From Syntrophomonadaceae bacterium (GTDB lineage Bacteria; Bacillota; Syntrophomonadia; Syntrophomonadales; Syntrophomonadaceae), in contig JAAYJY010000324.1 in the NCBI GenBank assembly GCA_012522705.1, positions 1-6,986 of the forward strand: DNA of 6,986 nucleotides, in the 5' to 3' direction. The translations under genes and the position numbers were made by a program. The notes under the pieces were generated by a model that made no database searches, was not told the origin of the DNA, and saw nothing but the letters and a program-made list of their open reading frames with translations. Shown here one piece after another: positions 1-6,468 of the stretch (positions are counted from its first letter, which is position 1; each line of letters begins with the position of its first letter).

Positions 1-36
1 ATGACCCTTTTCTTCTTTGCCTTCATACTTACTCAT
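1..36 (-). CDS. Possible start of a minus-strand gene, cut by the window edge
   Basis: Read on the minus strand, an ATG at 36-34 opens a frame giving MSKYEGKEEKGH before the window ends. A purine-rich GGGGGA lies about 7 bases upstream of the ATG and could be a ribosome binding site. The peptide is very hydrophilic and lysine/glutamate rich. Twelve residues are too few to assign a family, so no function is proposed. The gene would be divergent from the flavoprotein gene at 487, which would make 37-486 a shared upstream region. It could also be a chance ORF. Confidence 0.3.
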   Translation of the reverse strand, partial: MSKYEGKEEKGH

Positions 37-294
37 CTTAGGTCCCCCAATCACTGAAGGCCATGCCTGTCACGGGCCTATGGCCGAGGCTGGCTTCTCA
101 TCGACATGTGATAATAATGACCTGTCGTAAATATTCTTGATTCTGATCCGTTTTCCTGCTGGCATCTTGAGGCAAGATTTGGATGGGAGGAGATTTTTTC
201 TGACCTTGCGGGGGTATAGGAAGGTTTCAAGACCTCCTAGAACCATTCCTCATGGCTTAATCGGCGTCCCGCTCTACCCCGGTACTGTAATCCG

Positions 295-323
295 TTGCCT
301 TAATGCCCCAAGGAGTTTAAAAT
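295..323 (+). promoter_or_regulatory. Putative sigma-A promoter for the flavoprotein gene
   Basis: TTGCCT at 295-300 (4 of 6 to TTGACA) and TAAAAT at 318-323 (5 of 6 to TATAAT) are separated by exactly 17 bases. Transcription would start near 330 and leave an untranslated leader of roughly 155 bases before the ATG at 487. The assignment is by consensus matching only. Confidence 0.45.
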
Positions 324-372
324 TAAATGCGACCAGACAGCAAGCAAGGGGCGGCAGAAGAGGGAGACCGGC

Positions 373-444
373 ATGAACCTGCATGAAGACCAAATGTACC
401 GGGACCAGACAGTGGAAAACCCAATACCTGTCAGGCTATCATGA
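373..444 (+). CDS. Possible 23-residue leader ORF
   Basis: An ATG at 373 opens a 23-codon frame ending in TGA at 442-444. It encodes a polar peptide beginning MNLHEDQMYRDQ. The purine run AGAGGGAGA lies a few bases upstream and could serve as a ribosome binding site. The ORF falls inside the leader expected from the promoter at 295-323 and ends 42 bases before the flavoprotein start. No family is recognised and it may be chance; a leader-peptide role is speculative. Confidence 0.18.
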   Translation: MNLHEDQMYRDQTVENPIPVRLS

Positions 445-486
445 GACTGGATCAATGATTAGGGTAATACTAAGGAGGCAATCAAG

Positions 487-1122
487 ATGAACGTGGTAGC
501 ATTTAACGGCAGTCCGCACCAGGAAGGCAATACCTATCACGCCCTGAAGATGGTACTGGAGGAACTTGAGAAAGAAGGAATCAAGACCGAAATCATCAAC
601 GTCGGCAATAAGAAGGTAAATGGGTGTGTGGCCTGTCTCAAGTGCCATAAAAGCAGGGACCAGCGCTGCCAGCAGAGCAAGGACCAGGTAAACGACTGGA
701 TCCAGCAGATGGTGAAGGCCGATGGAATCATCCTGGGTTCGCCAGTCCATTTCGCTTCGGCCAGTGCTACCATGACCGCCTTCCTGGACCGGGCCTTTTA
801 TGTGGCCGGAGCCAATGGGGGATTGTTCCGGCATAAGGTAGGAACCGCGGTGGTAGCGGTACGGCGAGCCGGGGCTACGGTTACCCTGGACCAACTGCAC
901 CGTTATCTGCTCTACGCAGAGATGTTCCTGCCCTCCTCCAACTACTGGAACATAACCCATGGCGCTATGCCTGGTGAGGTTTTGCAGGATGCAGAGGGAT
1001 GCCAGACCATGAGTGTGCTGGGACGCAACATGGCGTTTCTGATGAAATCGATCCAACAGGGCAAGGATACCCTCACAGCCCCGCAACAAGTGCGCAAGGT
1101 GTTCACCAATTTCATCCACTGA
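487..1122 (+). CDS. NADPH-dependent FMN reductase / iron-sulfur flavoprotein-like protein
   Basis: This is a 211-residue cytoplasmic flavodoxin-fold redox protein of the NADPH-dependent FMN reductase superfamily. The N-terminal strand and loop FNGSPHQEGNTYHAL (residues 6-20) is the FMN-phosphate-binding signature. GSPVHFASASATMTAFLDR (about 85-103) is the second conserved flavin-contacting segment. Residues 47-61 carry Cys47, Cys50, Cys53 and Cys61, that is C-x2-C-x2-C-x7-C. This fits the compact C-x2-C-x2-C-x4-7-C motif that binds a [4Fe-4S] cluster in Methanosarcina iron-sulfur flavoprotein (Isf), so an FMN plus [4Fe-4S] electron carrier is inferred. The length is close to Isf-type proteins and the C-terminus KVFTNFIH resembles family members, so the TGA stop is taken as real. 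The start is set by TAAGGAGG at 471-478, 8 bases from the ATG. The physiological electron donor and acceptor cannot be told from the context. Single-gene transcription is likely. Confidence 0.88.
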   Translation: MNVVAFNGSPHQEGNTYHALKMVLEELEKEGIKTEIINVGNKKVNGCVACLKCHKSRDQRCQQSKDQVNDWIQQMVKADGIILGSPVHFASASATMTAFLDRAFYVAGANGGLFRHKVGTAVVAVRRAGATVTLDQLHRYLLYAEMFLPSSNYWNITHGAMPGEVLQDAEGCQTMSVLGRNMAFLMKSIQQGKDTLTAPQQVRKVFTNFIH

Positions 1123-1165
1123 TGGCCGCCGGCCTGAGAAGAGGCCAACACGAGGAGATGACCCC

Positions 1166-1200
1166 TGTCGGCCAGTTGCGCAACGGAGCAACCGGCGACA
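1166..1200 (+). other. Imperfect hairpin between the flavoprotein and ABC genes
   Basis: TGTCG-G-CC-A-GTTGC (1166-1179) pairs with GCAAC-C-GG-CGACA (1188-1200). This gives 12 base pairs with one bulged G (1171), one A-C mismatch (1174/1193) and an 8-base loop. It lies 44 bases after the flavoprotein stop. No T-run follows, so it is not a classical intrinsic terminator. It could be a weak or Rho-assisted terminator, or an mRNA-end stabiliser. Confidence 0.4.
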
Positions 1201-1257
1201 CCAGATAGACTATTCCTACCCCAGCCAGTTAATCTATCCTGCGTTTGGAGAATATCG

Positions 1258-2991
1258 ATGCTGAAACTATTCCGGGTCTTGAGACCCTATTATATGCTGT
1301 TGGCCGGGGTGGTCGTAGTACTGTTTGGTCAAGCTATGGCAGAACTGGCCCTGCCCACCCTAATGGCCGACGTAGTCAACAACGGGATGTTGAAGGGCGA
1401 CACCGATTACATCATGACCTTCGGAGGCTACATGCTGATGGTGGCTCTGGCCAGCACCAGCTTTTCGATAGTGGCCAGTTTTCTGTCGTCTATTGTGGGA
1501 ATGCGCTTCGGACGTGATATCCGCAGCTTGGTTTTTACCCATGTGGAAAATTTCTCCCTGACCGAATTTGACCAGATCGGCACCGCTTCACTGATCACCC
1601 GCACCACCAACGACATCACCCAAGTGCAAACATTGCTGGTGATGGGACTGCGGTTCATGGTCTATTCTCCCCTCATGTGCATCGGCGGCATCATCATGGC
1701 CCTCAACCTGGACCGCAGCCTGGCCTGGATCCTGGTAGTGGTGCTGCCCTTGATGTTGGTGACGATCATTGGGGTGGCCCGGTTCATCGTCCCCCTATTC
1801 CGTTCCATCCAGGCCAAACTGGACAAGGTCAACTTGGTCTTAAGGGAAAACCTGACCGGTATACGGGTAATCCGGGCCTTCAACCGACTGGAACGTGAGA
1901 GTCGGCGCTTCGACCAGGCAAACCTGGATTTGGCCCGGACCACCATCAAGGTCAATAAGATAATGGCTGGCATGCAGCCGTTTATGATCATCATAATGAA
2001 CATGACTACCATCGCCATCATCTGGTTCGGAGGGATCCGCATCAGTCAAGGTACCAGCAATATCGGAGACATGATGGCCTTTATGCAGTACGCCATGCAG
2101 ATCATGTTTTCCATCATCATGGTGACTATGCTTTTCTTCATGATCCCCCGGGCCCAGGCTTCGGCAATCCGCATCAACGAGGTGTTGGAGACCCCGGCCG
2201 AGATCCTGGATCCTCGGGAACCCCGGACCCCGGTCGGTCGGCCGGCCACGGTTGAGTTCCGGGATGTGACCTTCTCCTACCCGGGCGAAGGGGAGCATGA
2301 ACCCGCCCTCAGCCACATTTCCTTCTCATTACAACCGGGCGACTTCACAGCCATTATCGGCGGTACCGGCTCCGGGAAAACCACCCTCATCAACCTGATC
2401 CCCCGGTTTTACGATGTGGACCAGGGGGCAGTTCTGGTCGATGGCGTCGATGTGCGGCACATGACCCAGCTCGACCTCCGCTCCCGGATAGGCTTTGTCC
2501 CCCAGACCCCGGTCATCTTCAGCGGTACCAGCGGTGACAATATTCGCTACGGCAAAAAAGGTGCCAGTGAAGAAGAGATTCGGTATGCAGCCGAGGTGGC
2601 CCAGGCCCATGAGTTTATCACTGCCTTGGAGGAGGGATACGATGCCGAGATCGCCCAAGGCGGTACCAACCTCTCCGGAGGGCAGAAACAGCGCCTCTCC
2701 ATCGCCCGAGCCCTGGTCCGCAAGCCGGAAATCTATATCCTGGACGACAGCTTTTCCGCTCTGGACTTCAAGACCGACGCCCGCTTGCGGGCGGCATTGA
2801 AAATGGAAACGGCAGACGCCACCGTAATCATCGTGGCCCAACGGATCAGTACGGTCATGGGCGCAGACCGGATAATCGTCTTGGATGAGGGCAAGATGGT
2901 GGGCATGGGCACTCACAAGGAACTCCTGGCCAGCAGCCAGGTGTACCGTGAGATTGTCCTCTCCCAGCTGTCGGAGGAGGAGATCGCATGA
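1258..2991 (+). CDS. ABC exporter half-transporter, subunit with degenerate ATP site
   Basis: This 577-residue protein has a six-helix exporter membrane domain (helices near 13-36, 52-80, 131-149, 155-180, 238-260 and 273-296) followed by a nucleotide-binding domain. Walker A is GGTGSGKTT (368-376, Lys374), the Q-loop glutamine is Gln416, the signature is the canonical LSGGQ (472-476), Walker B ends ILDD (Asp496, Asp497) and the D-loop is SALD (500-503). Two catalytic positions are altered: Asp497 replaces the usual glutamate, and Gln528 in VAQR replaces the switch histidine. These changes mark the TM287/BmrC/LmrC-like partner of a heterodimeric exporter, whose own ATP site binds but hydrolyses poorly. 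GGAG at 1247-1250 lies 7 bases before the ATG. It is coupled by overlap to the next gene. The substrate is unknown; relatives export drugs and other amphipathic molecules. No signal peptide is needed. Confidence 0.93.
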   Translation: MLKLFRVLRPYYMLLAGVVVVLFGQAMAELALPTLMADVVNNGMLKGDTDYIMTFGGYMLMVALASTSFSIVASFLSSIVGMRFGRDIRSLVFTHVENFSLTEFDQIGTASLITRTTNDITQVQTLLVMGLRFMVYSPLMCIGGIIMALNLDRSLAWILVVVLPLMLVTIIGVARFIVPLFRSIQAKLDKVNLVLRENLTGIRVIRAFNRLERESRRFDQANLDLARTTIKVNKIMAGMQPFMIIIMNMTTIAIIWFGGIRISQGTSNIGDMMAFMQYAMQIMFSIIMVTMLFFMIPRAQASAIRINEVLETPAEILDPREPRTPVGRPATVEFRDVTFSYPGEGEHEPALSHISFSLQPGDFTAIIGGTGSGKTTLINLIPRFYDVDQGAVLVDGVDVRHMTQLDLRSRIGFVPQTPVIFSGTSGDNIRYGKKGASEEEIRYAAEVAQAHEFITALEEGYDAEIAQGGTNLSGGQKQRLSIARALVRKPEIYILDDSFSALDFKTDARLRAALKMETADATVIIVAQRISTVMGADRIIVLDEGKMVGMGTHKELLASSQVYREIVLSQLSEEEIA

Positions 2992-4919
2992 GCAGTAAAG
3001 AGCCCAACCGTCAGCCCCCTCCCCGGCGTCACAATCCCGGCGGGCCGCCAGCCACCCGTCCGGTCGAGAAAGCCCGGGATTTCAAGGGCACCCTGCGCCG
3101 TTTGGCCCAATACCTGGCTCCGGAACGGGTCAAGTTCATCATAGTATTTTGCCTGGCAGCGCTTTCCACCATCTTCGCCATCGTCGGACCAAAGGTCCTG
3201 GGGATGGCCACCACCAAACTGGGAGAAGGCGTTCTGGCCCGCTATGATCATCTCATGCAGCTCAATGCGGCCATAGAAAGCCAAGCTCCCCCTGCGGTGA
3301 TCGAAGACCTTCGCAACCGGGTGATACCTGCATTCGACTTCGAATACATCGCCCGGGTCCTGCTGCTGATGGTCGCCTTGTACCTGGTCAGTGCCCTATT
3401 TACTTATATGATGGGCTATATGATGGCCTCCGTCTCCCAGCTGACAGTGTACCGCATGCGCAATGATGTGAAGACCAAACTGGACCGGTTGCCCCTCCGG
3501 TATTTCGATCAGCGCACCCATGGAGAGATCTTGAGCCGGGTGACCAACGATATGGACAATATCGCCAACACCCTGCAACAGAGTCTGACCCAACTGATAA
3601 CCTCGATGGTGACGGTCATCGGTATCCTGTTCATGATGCTCAGCATCAGCCCCTTGCTGACGCTGATTGCCTTGGTGGCGCTGCCAGCGAGCATACTGAT
3701 CACTAAGGTCATAACCCAAAACTCCCAGAAGTTCTTCCGGGCCCAGCAGAAGACCATCGGCGATTTGAACGGCCATGTAGAGGAGATGTACGGCGGCCAC
3801 AAGATAGTAAGGGCCTTCGGGCGCGAGCAGGATTCCATCGCTGAATTCGACACCATCAACCGGGAGCTGTACCAGGTGGGCTGGAAGGCCCAGTTCCTTT
3901 CGGGTATCATCTTCCCGGCTTTAAACTTCATCAGCAACATCGGTTTTGTGCTGGTGTGTGTGGTGGGCGGCTTGATGGTGGCCCGGCGGGCCATCGATAT
4001 CGGGGATATCCAAGCCTTCATCCAGTATATGCGCCAGTTTACTCATCCCATCTTGCAGGTAGCCAATATCTTTAACGTCCTGCAGTCAACGGTGGCCTCG
4101 GCGGAACGAGTCTTCGAAATCCTGGATGAAACGGAGGAGATCCCGGACAAAGCGGATGCCAAAGTCATCGAGTTCCCCCGGGGCGAGGTCCGATTTGAAC
4201 ACGTTAGGTTCAGTTACAAGGAGGATGTACCCCTGATCGAGGATCTCAGTATCGATGTCAGGGAGGGGCAAACCATTGCCATCGTCGGACCAACCGGGGC
4301 CGGCAAGACCACCCTGGTCAACCTTATCATGCGTTTTTACGAGGTGGCCGGAGGCCGTATCACCATGGACGGGGTCGATATAGCCGATATGCGGCGAGGC
4401 GATCTGCGCTCCCTGTTCGGCATGGTGCTGCAGGATACCTGGCTGTTCAACGGCACCATCCGCGACAACATCGCCTATGGCAAAGATGGAGCCAGCGAGG
4501 AGGAGATCGCAGCAGCAGCCGAGGCAGCCCACGCCGACCACTTTATCCGGACCCTGCCCCAAGGTTACGATACGGTACTCAACGAAGAGGCTTCCAACAT
4601 ATCGCAGGGGCAGAAGCAGTTGCTCACCATCGCCCGGGCGTTTCTGGCCGATCCGGCTATCTTGATACTGGACGAAGCTACCAGCAATATAGATACCCGC
4701 ACCGAGATATTGATCCAGGAGGCCATGACCGGATTGATGAAGGGCCGCACCAGTTTTGTCATCGCCCATCGGCTCTCGACCATACGGTACGCAGATCTGA
4801 TCCTGGTCATGGATCAGGGCAACATCATCGAACAGGGCACCCATCAACAACTACTGGCCTTGAACGGCTTCTACGCCGACTTGTACAACAGCCAATTCGC
4901 TAAAGCGGTTGCCCAATAG
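2988..4919 (+). CDS. ABC exporter half-transporter, catalytically canonical subunit
   Basis: This 643-residue partner of the upstream subunit has a proline- and arginine-rich cytoplasmic N-terminal extension (about 1-30), a six-helix exporter membrane domain and a C-terminal ATPase domain. The loop between helices 1 and 2 is long (about 72-120). Walker A is GPTGAGKTT (434-442, Lys440), the Q-loop is Gln482, Walker B is LDEATSNID with the intact pair Asp562-Glu563, and the switch is His594 in IAHR. The signature is ISQGQ (538-542) instead of LSGGQ. Its own Walker residues should pair with the canonical LSGGQ of the upstream protein to form the active site. Its altered ISQGQ completes the degenerate site. 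This matches TM288/BmrD/LmrD-like proteins. The ATG overlaps the upstream TGA (ATGA at 2988-2991), with GGAGG at 2976-2980, so translation is coupled. The substrate is unknown. Confidence 0.94.
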   Translation: MSSKEPNRQPPPRRHNPGGPPATRPVEKARDFKGTLRRLAQYLAPERVKFIIVFCLAALSTIFAIVGPKVLGMATTKLGEGVLARYDHLMQLNAAIESQAPPAVIEDLRNRVIPAFDFEYIARVLLLMVALYLVSALFTYMMGYMMASVSQLTVYRMRNDVKTKLDRLPLRYFDQRTHGEILSRVTNDMDNIANTLQQSLTQLITSMVTVIGILFMMLSISPLLTLIALVALPASILITKVITQNSQKFFRAQQKTIGDLNGHVEEMYGGHKIVRAFGREQDSIAEFDTINRELYQVGWKAQFLSGIIFPALNFISNIGFVLVCVVGGLMVARRAIDIGDIQAFIQYMRQFTHPILQVANIFNVLQSTVASAERVFEILDETEEIPDKADAKVIEFPRGEVRFEHVRFSYKEDVPLIEDLSIDVREGQTIAIVGPTGAGKTTLVNLIMRFYEVAGGRITMDGVDIADMRRGDLRSLFGMVLQDTWLFNGTIRDNIAYGKDGASEEEIAAAAEAAHADHFIRTLPQGYDTVLNEEASNISQGQKQLLTIARAFLADPAILILDEATSNIDTRTEILIQEAMTGLMKGRTSFVIAHRLSTIRYADLILVMDQGNIIEQGTHQQLLALNGFYADLYNSQFAKAVAQ

Positions 4920-4998
4920 CGTTGAACCTTTGAACGACAGCCGGTTGACCAGCTTAGCCCCATACCCATATATATTAGAGATGCGCTTCAGAGTGTAT

Positions 4999-5021
4999 GT
5001 ACCTGAATCAGTGACAGGTGC
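4999..5021. other. Short hairpin downstream of the ABC operon
   Basis: GTACCTG (4999-5005) pairs with CAGGTGC (5015-5021) around a 9-base loop, giving seven pairs including one G-T. It lies 80 bases after the stop codon of the second ABC gene. It may contribute to transcript 3'-end formation, but there is no U-tract. Confidence 0.25.
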
Positions 5022-5043
5022 TCCAAATACGGGCGTCAAAGCT

Positions 5044-5076
5044 GCAGGAAATCCTGCTTATGGCTGATTTTCAGCC
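5044..5076. terminator. Tandem hairpins, possible bidirectional terminator
   Basis: Two perfect hairpins stand 4 bases apart: GCAGG-AAAT-CCTGC (5044-5057) and GGCTGA-TTT-TCAGCC (5062-5076). Their position between convergent genes fits a shared transcription end for the ABC operon and the EamA gene. No run of T follows on the plus strand, and only a weak pyrimidine stretch follows on the minus strand. A classical intrinsic terminator is therefore not proven. Confidence 0.3.
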
Positions 5077-5107
5077 GCTCCCCTGCTCTTGGCATCGTGT
5101 ATTAGGA

Positions 5108-5143
5108 CCGATGGGGCAGGGAATTGGGCCGATGGGGCAGGGG
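5108..5143. repeat. Tandem duplication with 21-bp period
   Basis: CCGATGGGGCAGGG occurs at 5108-5121 and again at 5129-5142, an identical 14-bp core at a 21-bp period. The intervening bases are AATTGGG-like. It looks like a small recent tandem duplication in non-coding DNA. No function is evident. Confidence 0.7.
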
Positions 5144-5182
5144 ATAGCTTATAGGCGGAACAAATGTGGAAGGCTTGTGGCG

Positions 5183-6088
5183 CTAAGCATGCTCGCGGAC
5201 GCTCACCTTGACATCTTGGTCTGATTGCAGGCCTTGCAGTTGCGCTATCAGCATGCCCGACAGCATCAGCAAACATCCCATTATCTCCCGGGTCCCCATC
5301 TGCTCACCCAGCAGCAGAAACCCGCCCAGAACCGCGAATGATGCCTCGAGACTTAGAATAATGGCGGCATGAGCCGGCGGGGCATACTTTTGGCCCACCG
5401 CCTGGAGCGTATAGGCGATACCCACTGAGAATATGCCACCGTACAGGATCGGCACGGCTGCCGCCATCAGGTCATTGACAATAACAGGTTCCATAACCAG
5501 CGCTACCGCCATGCTAAGCACGGAGCAGGTGAGAAACTGGATACAGGATAGTTTCAAGATATCCACCCGGACGGCATAATACCCGATGATCAGGATATGC
5601 AGGGCCCAGAAAAGCGCCCCAATCAGCTCCAGCAGGTCGCCGGATTGGATGGACCACGACTCCTTGACGCAAAGCAGGTACAATCCCACCGCAGCCAGAC
5701 CGCATCCCAGCCATGTCCAGCGACCGTTCCGGTGGCCCAGGAATATACCCAGCACCGGCACCAGTACTATATAGAGGCTGGTTATAAAGGCAGCTTTGCC
5801 GGCGGTAGTGGTAACCAGGCCAATCTGCTGAAACGAAGATGCTATAAACAACACCATCCCGGCTAGCAGTCCGGGTACCAATGGGCTCTTCAGTCTTTGG
5901 ACCAGGTTTTGGCTATCCAGGTGGATATAGAACAGCAGGGGCACCAGGGAAAGCGCGCCCAGCATGAACCTCACCCCGTTGAACGTGAAGGGACCCACGT
6001 GTTCCTTGCCCACCCTCTGGGCCACGAAGGCCAGTCCCCAGATAGCAGCGGTAAGTAACAGTACGAGGTTGGCTTTTAGAATGCTCAA
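5183..6088 (-). CDS. EamA/DMT-family transporter
   Basis: This 301-residue inner-membrane protein belongs to the drug/metabolite transporter superfamily. It is made of two homologous EamA repeats (about 5-140 and 150-285), each with five predicted helices. Family hallmarks include AAIWGLAFVAQR in helix 1, GPFTFNGVRF at the start of helix 2, GKAAFITSLYIVLVP in the first repeat, and FSVGIAYTLQAVGQKYAPP followed by LSLEASFAVLGGFLLLGE in the second. The C-terminal tail is short and polar. Members move amino acids, purines or other small metabolites; the substrate here cannot be inferred. The start is a TTG at 6088-6086 (the next in-frame upstream triplets reach a TAA at 6109-6107), with AAGGGGA about 9 bases upstream. 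The gene stands alone, convergent with the ABC operon and divergent from the peroxiredoxin gene. Confidence 0.88.
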   Translation of the reverse strand: MSILKANLVLLLTAAIWGLAFVAQRVGKEHVGPFTFNGVRFMLGALSLVPLLFYIHLDSQNLVQRLKSPLVPGLLAGMVLFIASSFQQIGLVTTTAGKAAFITSLYIVLVPVLGIFLGHRNGRWTWLGCGLAAVGLYLLCVKESWSIQSGDLLELIGALFWALHILIIGYYAVRVDILKLSCIQFLTCSVLSMAVALVMEPVIVNDLMAAAVPILYGGIFSVGIAYTLQAVGQKYAPPAHAAIILSLEASFAVLGGFLLLGEQMGTREIMGCLLMLSGMLIAQLQGLQSDQDVKVSVREHA

Positions 6089-6141
6089 CGGTTGATTCCC
6101 CTTGTCTTATTACACTTCGGATTTCAATCAAACTAACCTAC

Positions 6142-6170
6142 ATTATACATAAAATCCCCAATCGGTTTAC
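6142..6170 (-). promoter_or_regulatory. Putative promoter of the EamA gene
   Basis: On the minus strand a perfect TATAAT box lies at 6147-6142. At the expected 17-base distance upstream the sequence is TAAACC, only a weak match to TTGACA. Transcription would start near 6135 and leave a leader of about 45 bases before the TTG at 6088. Confidence 0.4.
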
Positions 6171-6300
6171 CAGTCCAGTTGGTAATGAAAGCATTTGTAA
6201 CTGGTTATAGAAGGCCAAAGTCTAAACTCTGGAACTCCAGCCTCTGACCTGATTTGTCTTGAACAACCTCAAATTTTTCGGGCACAAACCAATCCCCGGC

Positions 6301-6330
6301 TCTCTGGCACATAACCAAACTTAATGATAA
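6301..6330. repeat. Imperfect 30-bp direct repeat, copy 1
   Basis: This copy matches 6371-6400 at 22 of 30 positions, with identical TCTCTGG and ATAACCAA blocks in the same spacing. The two copies are exactly 70 bp apart upstream of the peroxiredoxin gene. They could be repeated regulator sites or remnants of an old duplication. Confidence 0.45.
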
Positions 6331-6370
6331 GGGGCAGGACAAGGAATACATTTGGAGACTGATTCCAGCA

Positions 6371-6400
6371 TCTCTGGTTTATAACCAATTGTTATGGTAA
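6371..6400. repeat. Imperfect 30-bp direct repeat, copy 2, with palindrome
   Basis: This second copy of the 6301-6330 repeat contains ATAACCAATTGTTAT (6381-6395), a 15-bp near-perfect palindrome whose outer five bases on each side are exact inverted matches. It ends about 70 bases before the peroxiredoxin start codon, a plausible operator position. Confidence 0.45.
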
Positions 6401-6413
6401 ACTCATACGAACG

Positions 6414-6426
6414 TAGGTTATACCTA
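6414..6426. promoter_or_regulatory. Palindrome overlapping a possible -10 box
   Basis: TAGGT-TAT-ACCTA is an inverted repeat with perfect 5-bp arms. It includes TTATAC (6418-6423), a candidate -10 element 46 bases before the peroxiredoxin start codon. A repressor bound here would block transcription; this is inferred from position only. Confidence 0.3.
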
Positions 6427-6468
6427 TCTTTTATTGAATGTTGATTCCATCAGAAAGGAGGCCCCTAC

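Larger units (their letters stand above)
37..486. other. Intergenic region upstream of the flavoprotein gene
   Basis: This 450-base stretch has no convincing gene longer than about 25 codons. It contains a bulged hairpin at 59-85 (arms GGCCATGCC and GGC-CT-ATGGCC), a sigma-A-like promoter at 295-323, a 10-bp direct repeat GACCAGACAG at 331-340 and 403-412, and a possible small ORF at 373-444. I see no tRNA, no T-box-type conserved motif and no riboswitch core that I can recognise. Confidence 0.6.
4920..5182. other. Intergenic region between convergent genes
   Basis: This region separates the 3' ends of the second ABC gene (+) and the EamA transporter gene (-). It holds three short hairpins (4999-5021, 5044-5057, 5062-5076) and a 21-bp tandem duplication near 5108-5143. 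None of the hairpins is followed by a clear T-run on either strand. No gene is supported here. Confidence 0.55.
6089..6468. other. Divergent intergenic region with repeated and palindromic motifs
   Basis: No gene is supported in these 380 bases between the divergent EamA and peroxiredoxin genes. The region is AT-richer than its flanks. It holds an inverted repeat TTACCA-7-TGGTAA (6167-6185), CTGGA-AC-TCCAG (6229-6240), a pair of 30-bp imperfect direct repeats (6301-6330, 6371-6400), the palindrome ATAACCAATTGTTAT (6381-6395) and TAGGT-TAT-ACCTA (6414-6426). A convincing plus-strand promoter with both boxes at proper spacing was not found; TTATAC at 6418-6423 could be a -10 box. Confidence 0.5.

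Noticed and set aside
137..376. A 79-codon TTG-start frame on the plus strand
   Set aside because: It has no ribosome binding site, its Arg/Gly-rich tail is typical of non-coding translation, and it spans the putative promoter at 295-323.
1120..1137. The flavoprotein stop TGA as a second selenocysteine codon
   Set aside because: Only four codons follow before another TGA, and the C-terminus before the first TGA already matches the family end.
439..1191. A 250-codon open frame on the minus strand
   Set aside because: It lies opposite the well-supported flavoprotein gene and its translation shows no family features; it is a shadow of the coding strand.
1166..1200. A classical intrinsic terminator after the flavoprotein gene
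   Set aside because: The stem is good but no T-run follows it, so it is listed only as a hairpin.
4086..4850. A 254-codon open frame on the minus strand
   Set aside because: It lies opposite the ATPase domain of the second ABC subunit, and its translation looks like low-complexity shadow sequence.
5018..5224. A 68-codon frame with a repeated GPMGQGI
   Set aside because: The repeated peptide comes from the 21-bp DNA duplication. The frame has no ribosome binding site and runs into the end of the EamA gene.
6381..6395. The palindrome as a PerR box
   Set aside because: It matches the TTATAATnATTATAA consensus at fewer than half of the positions.
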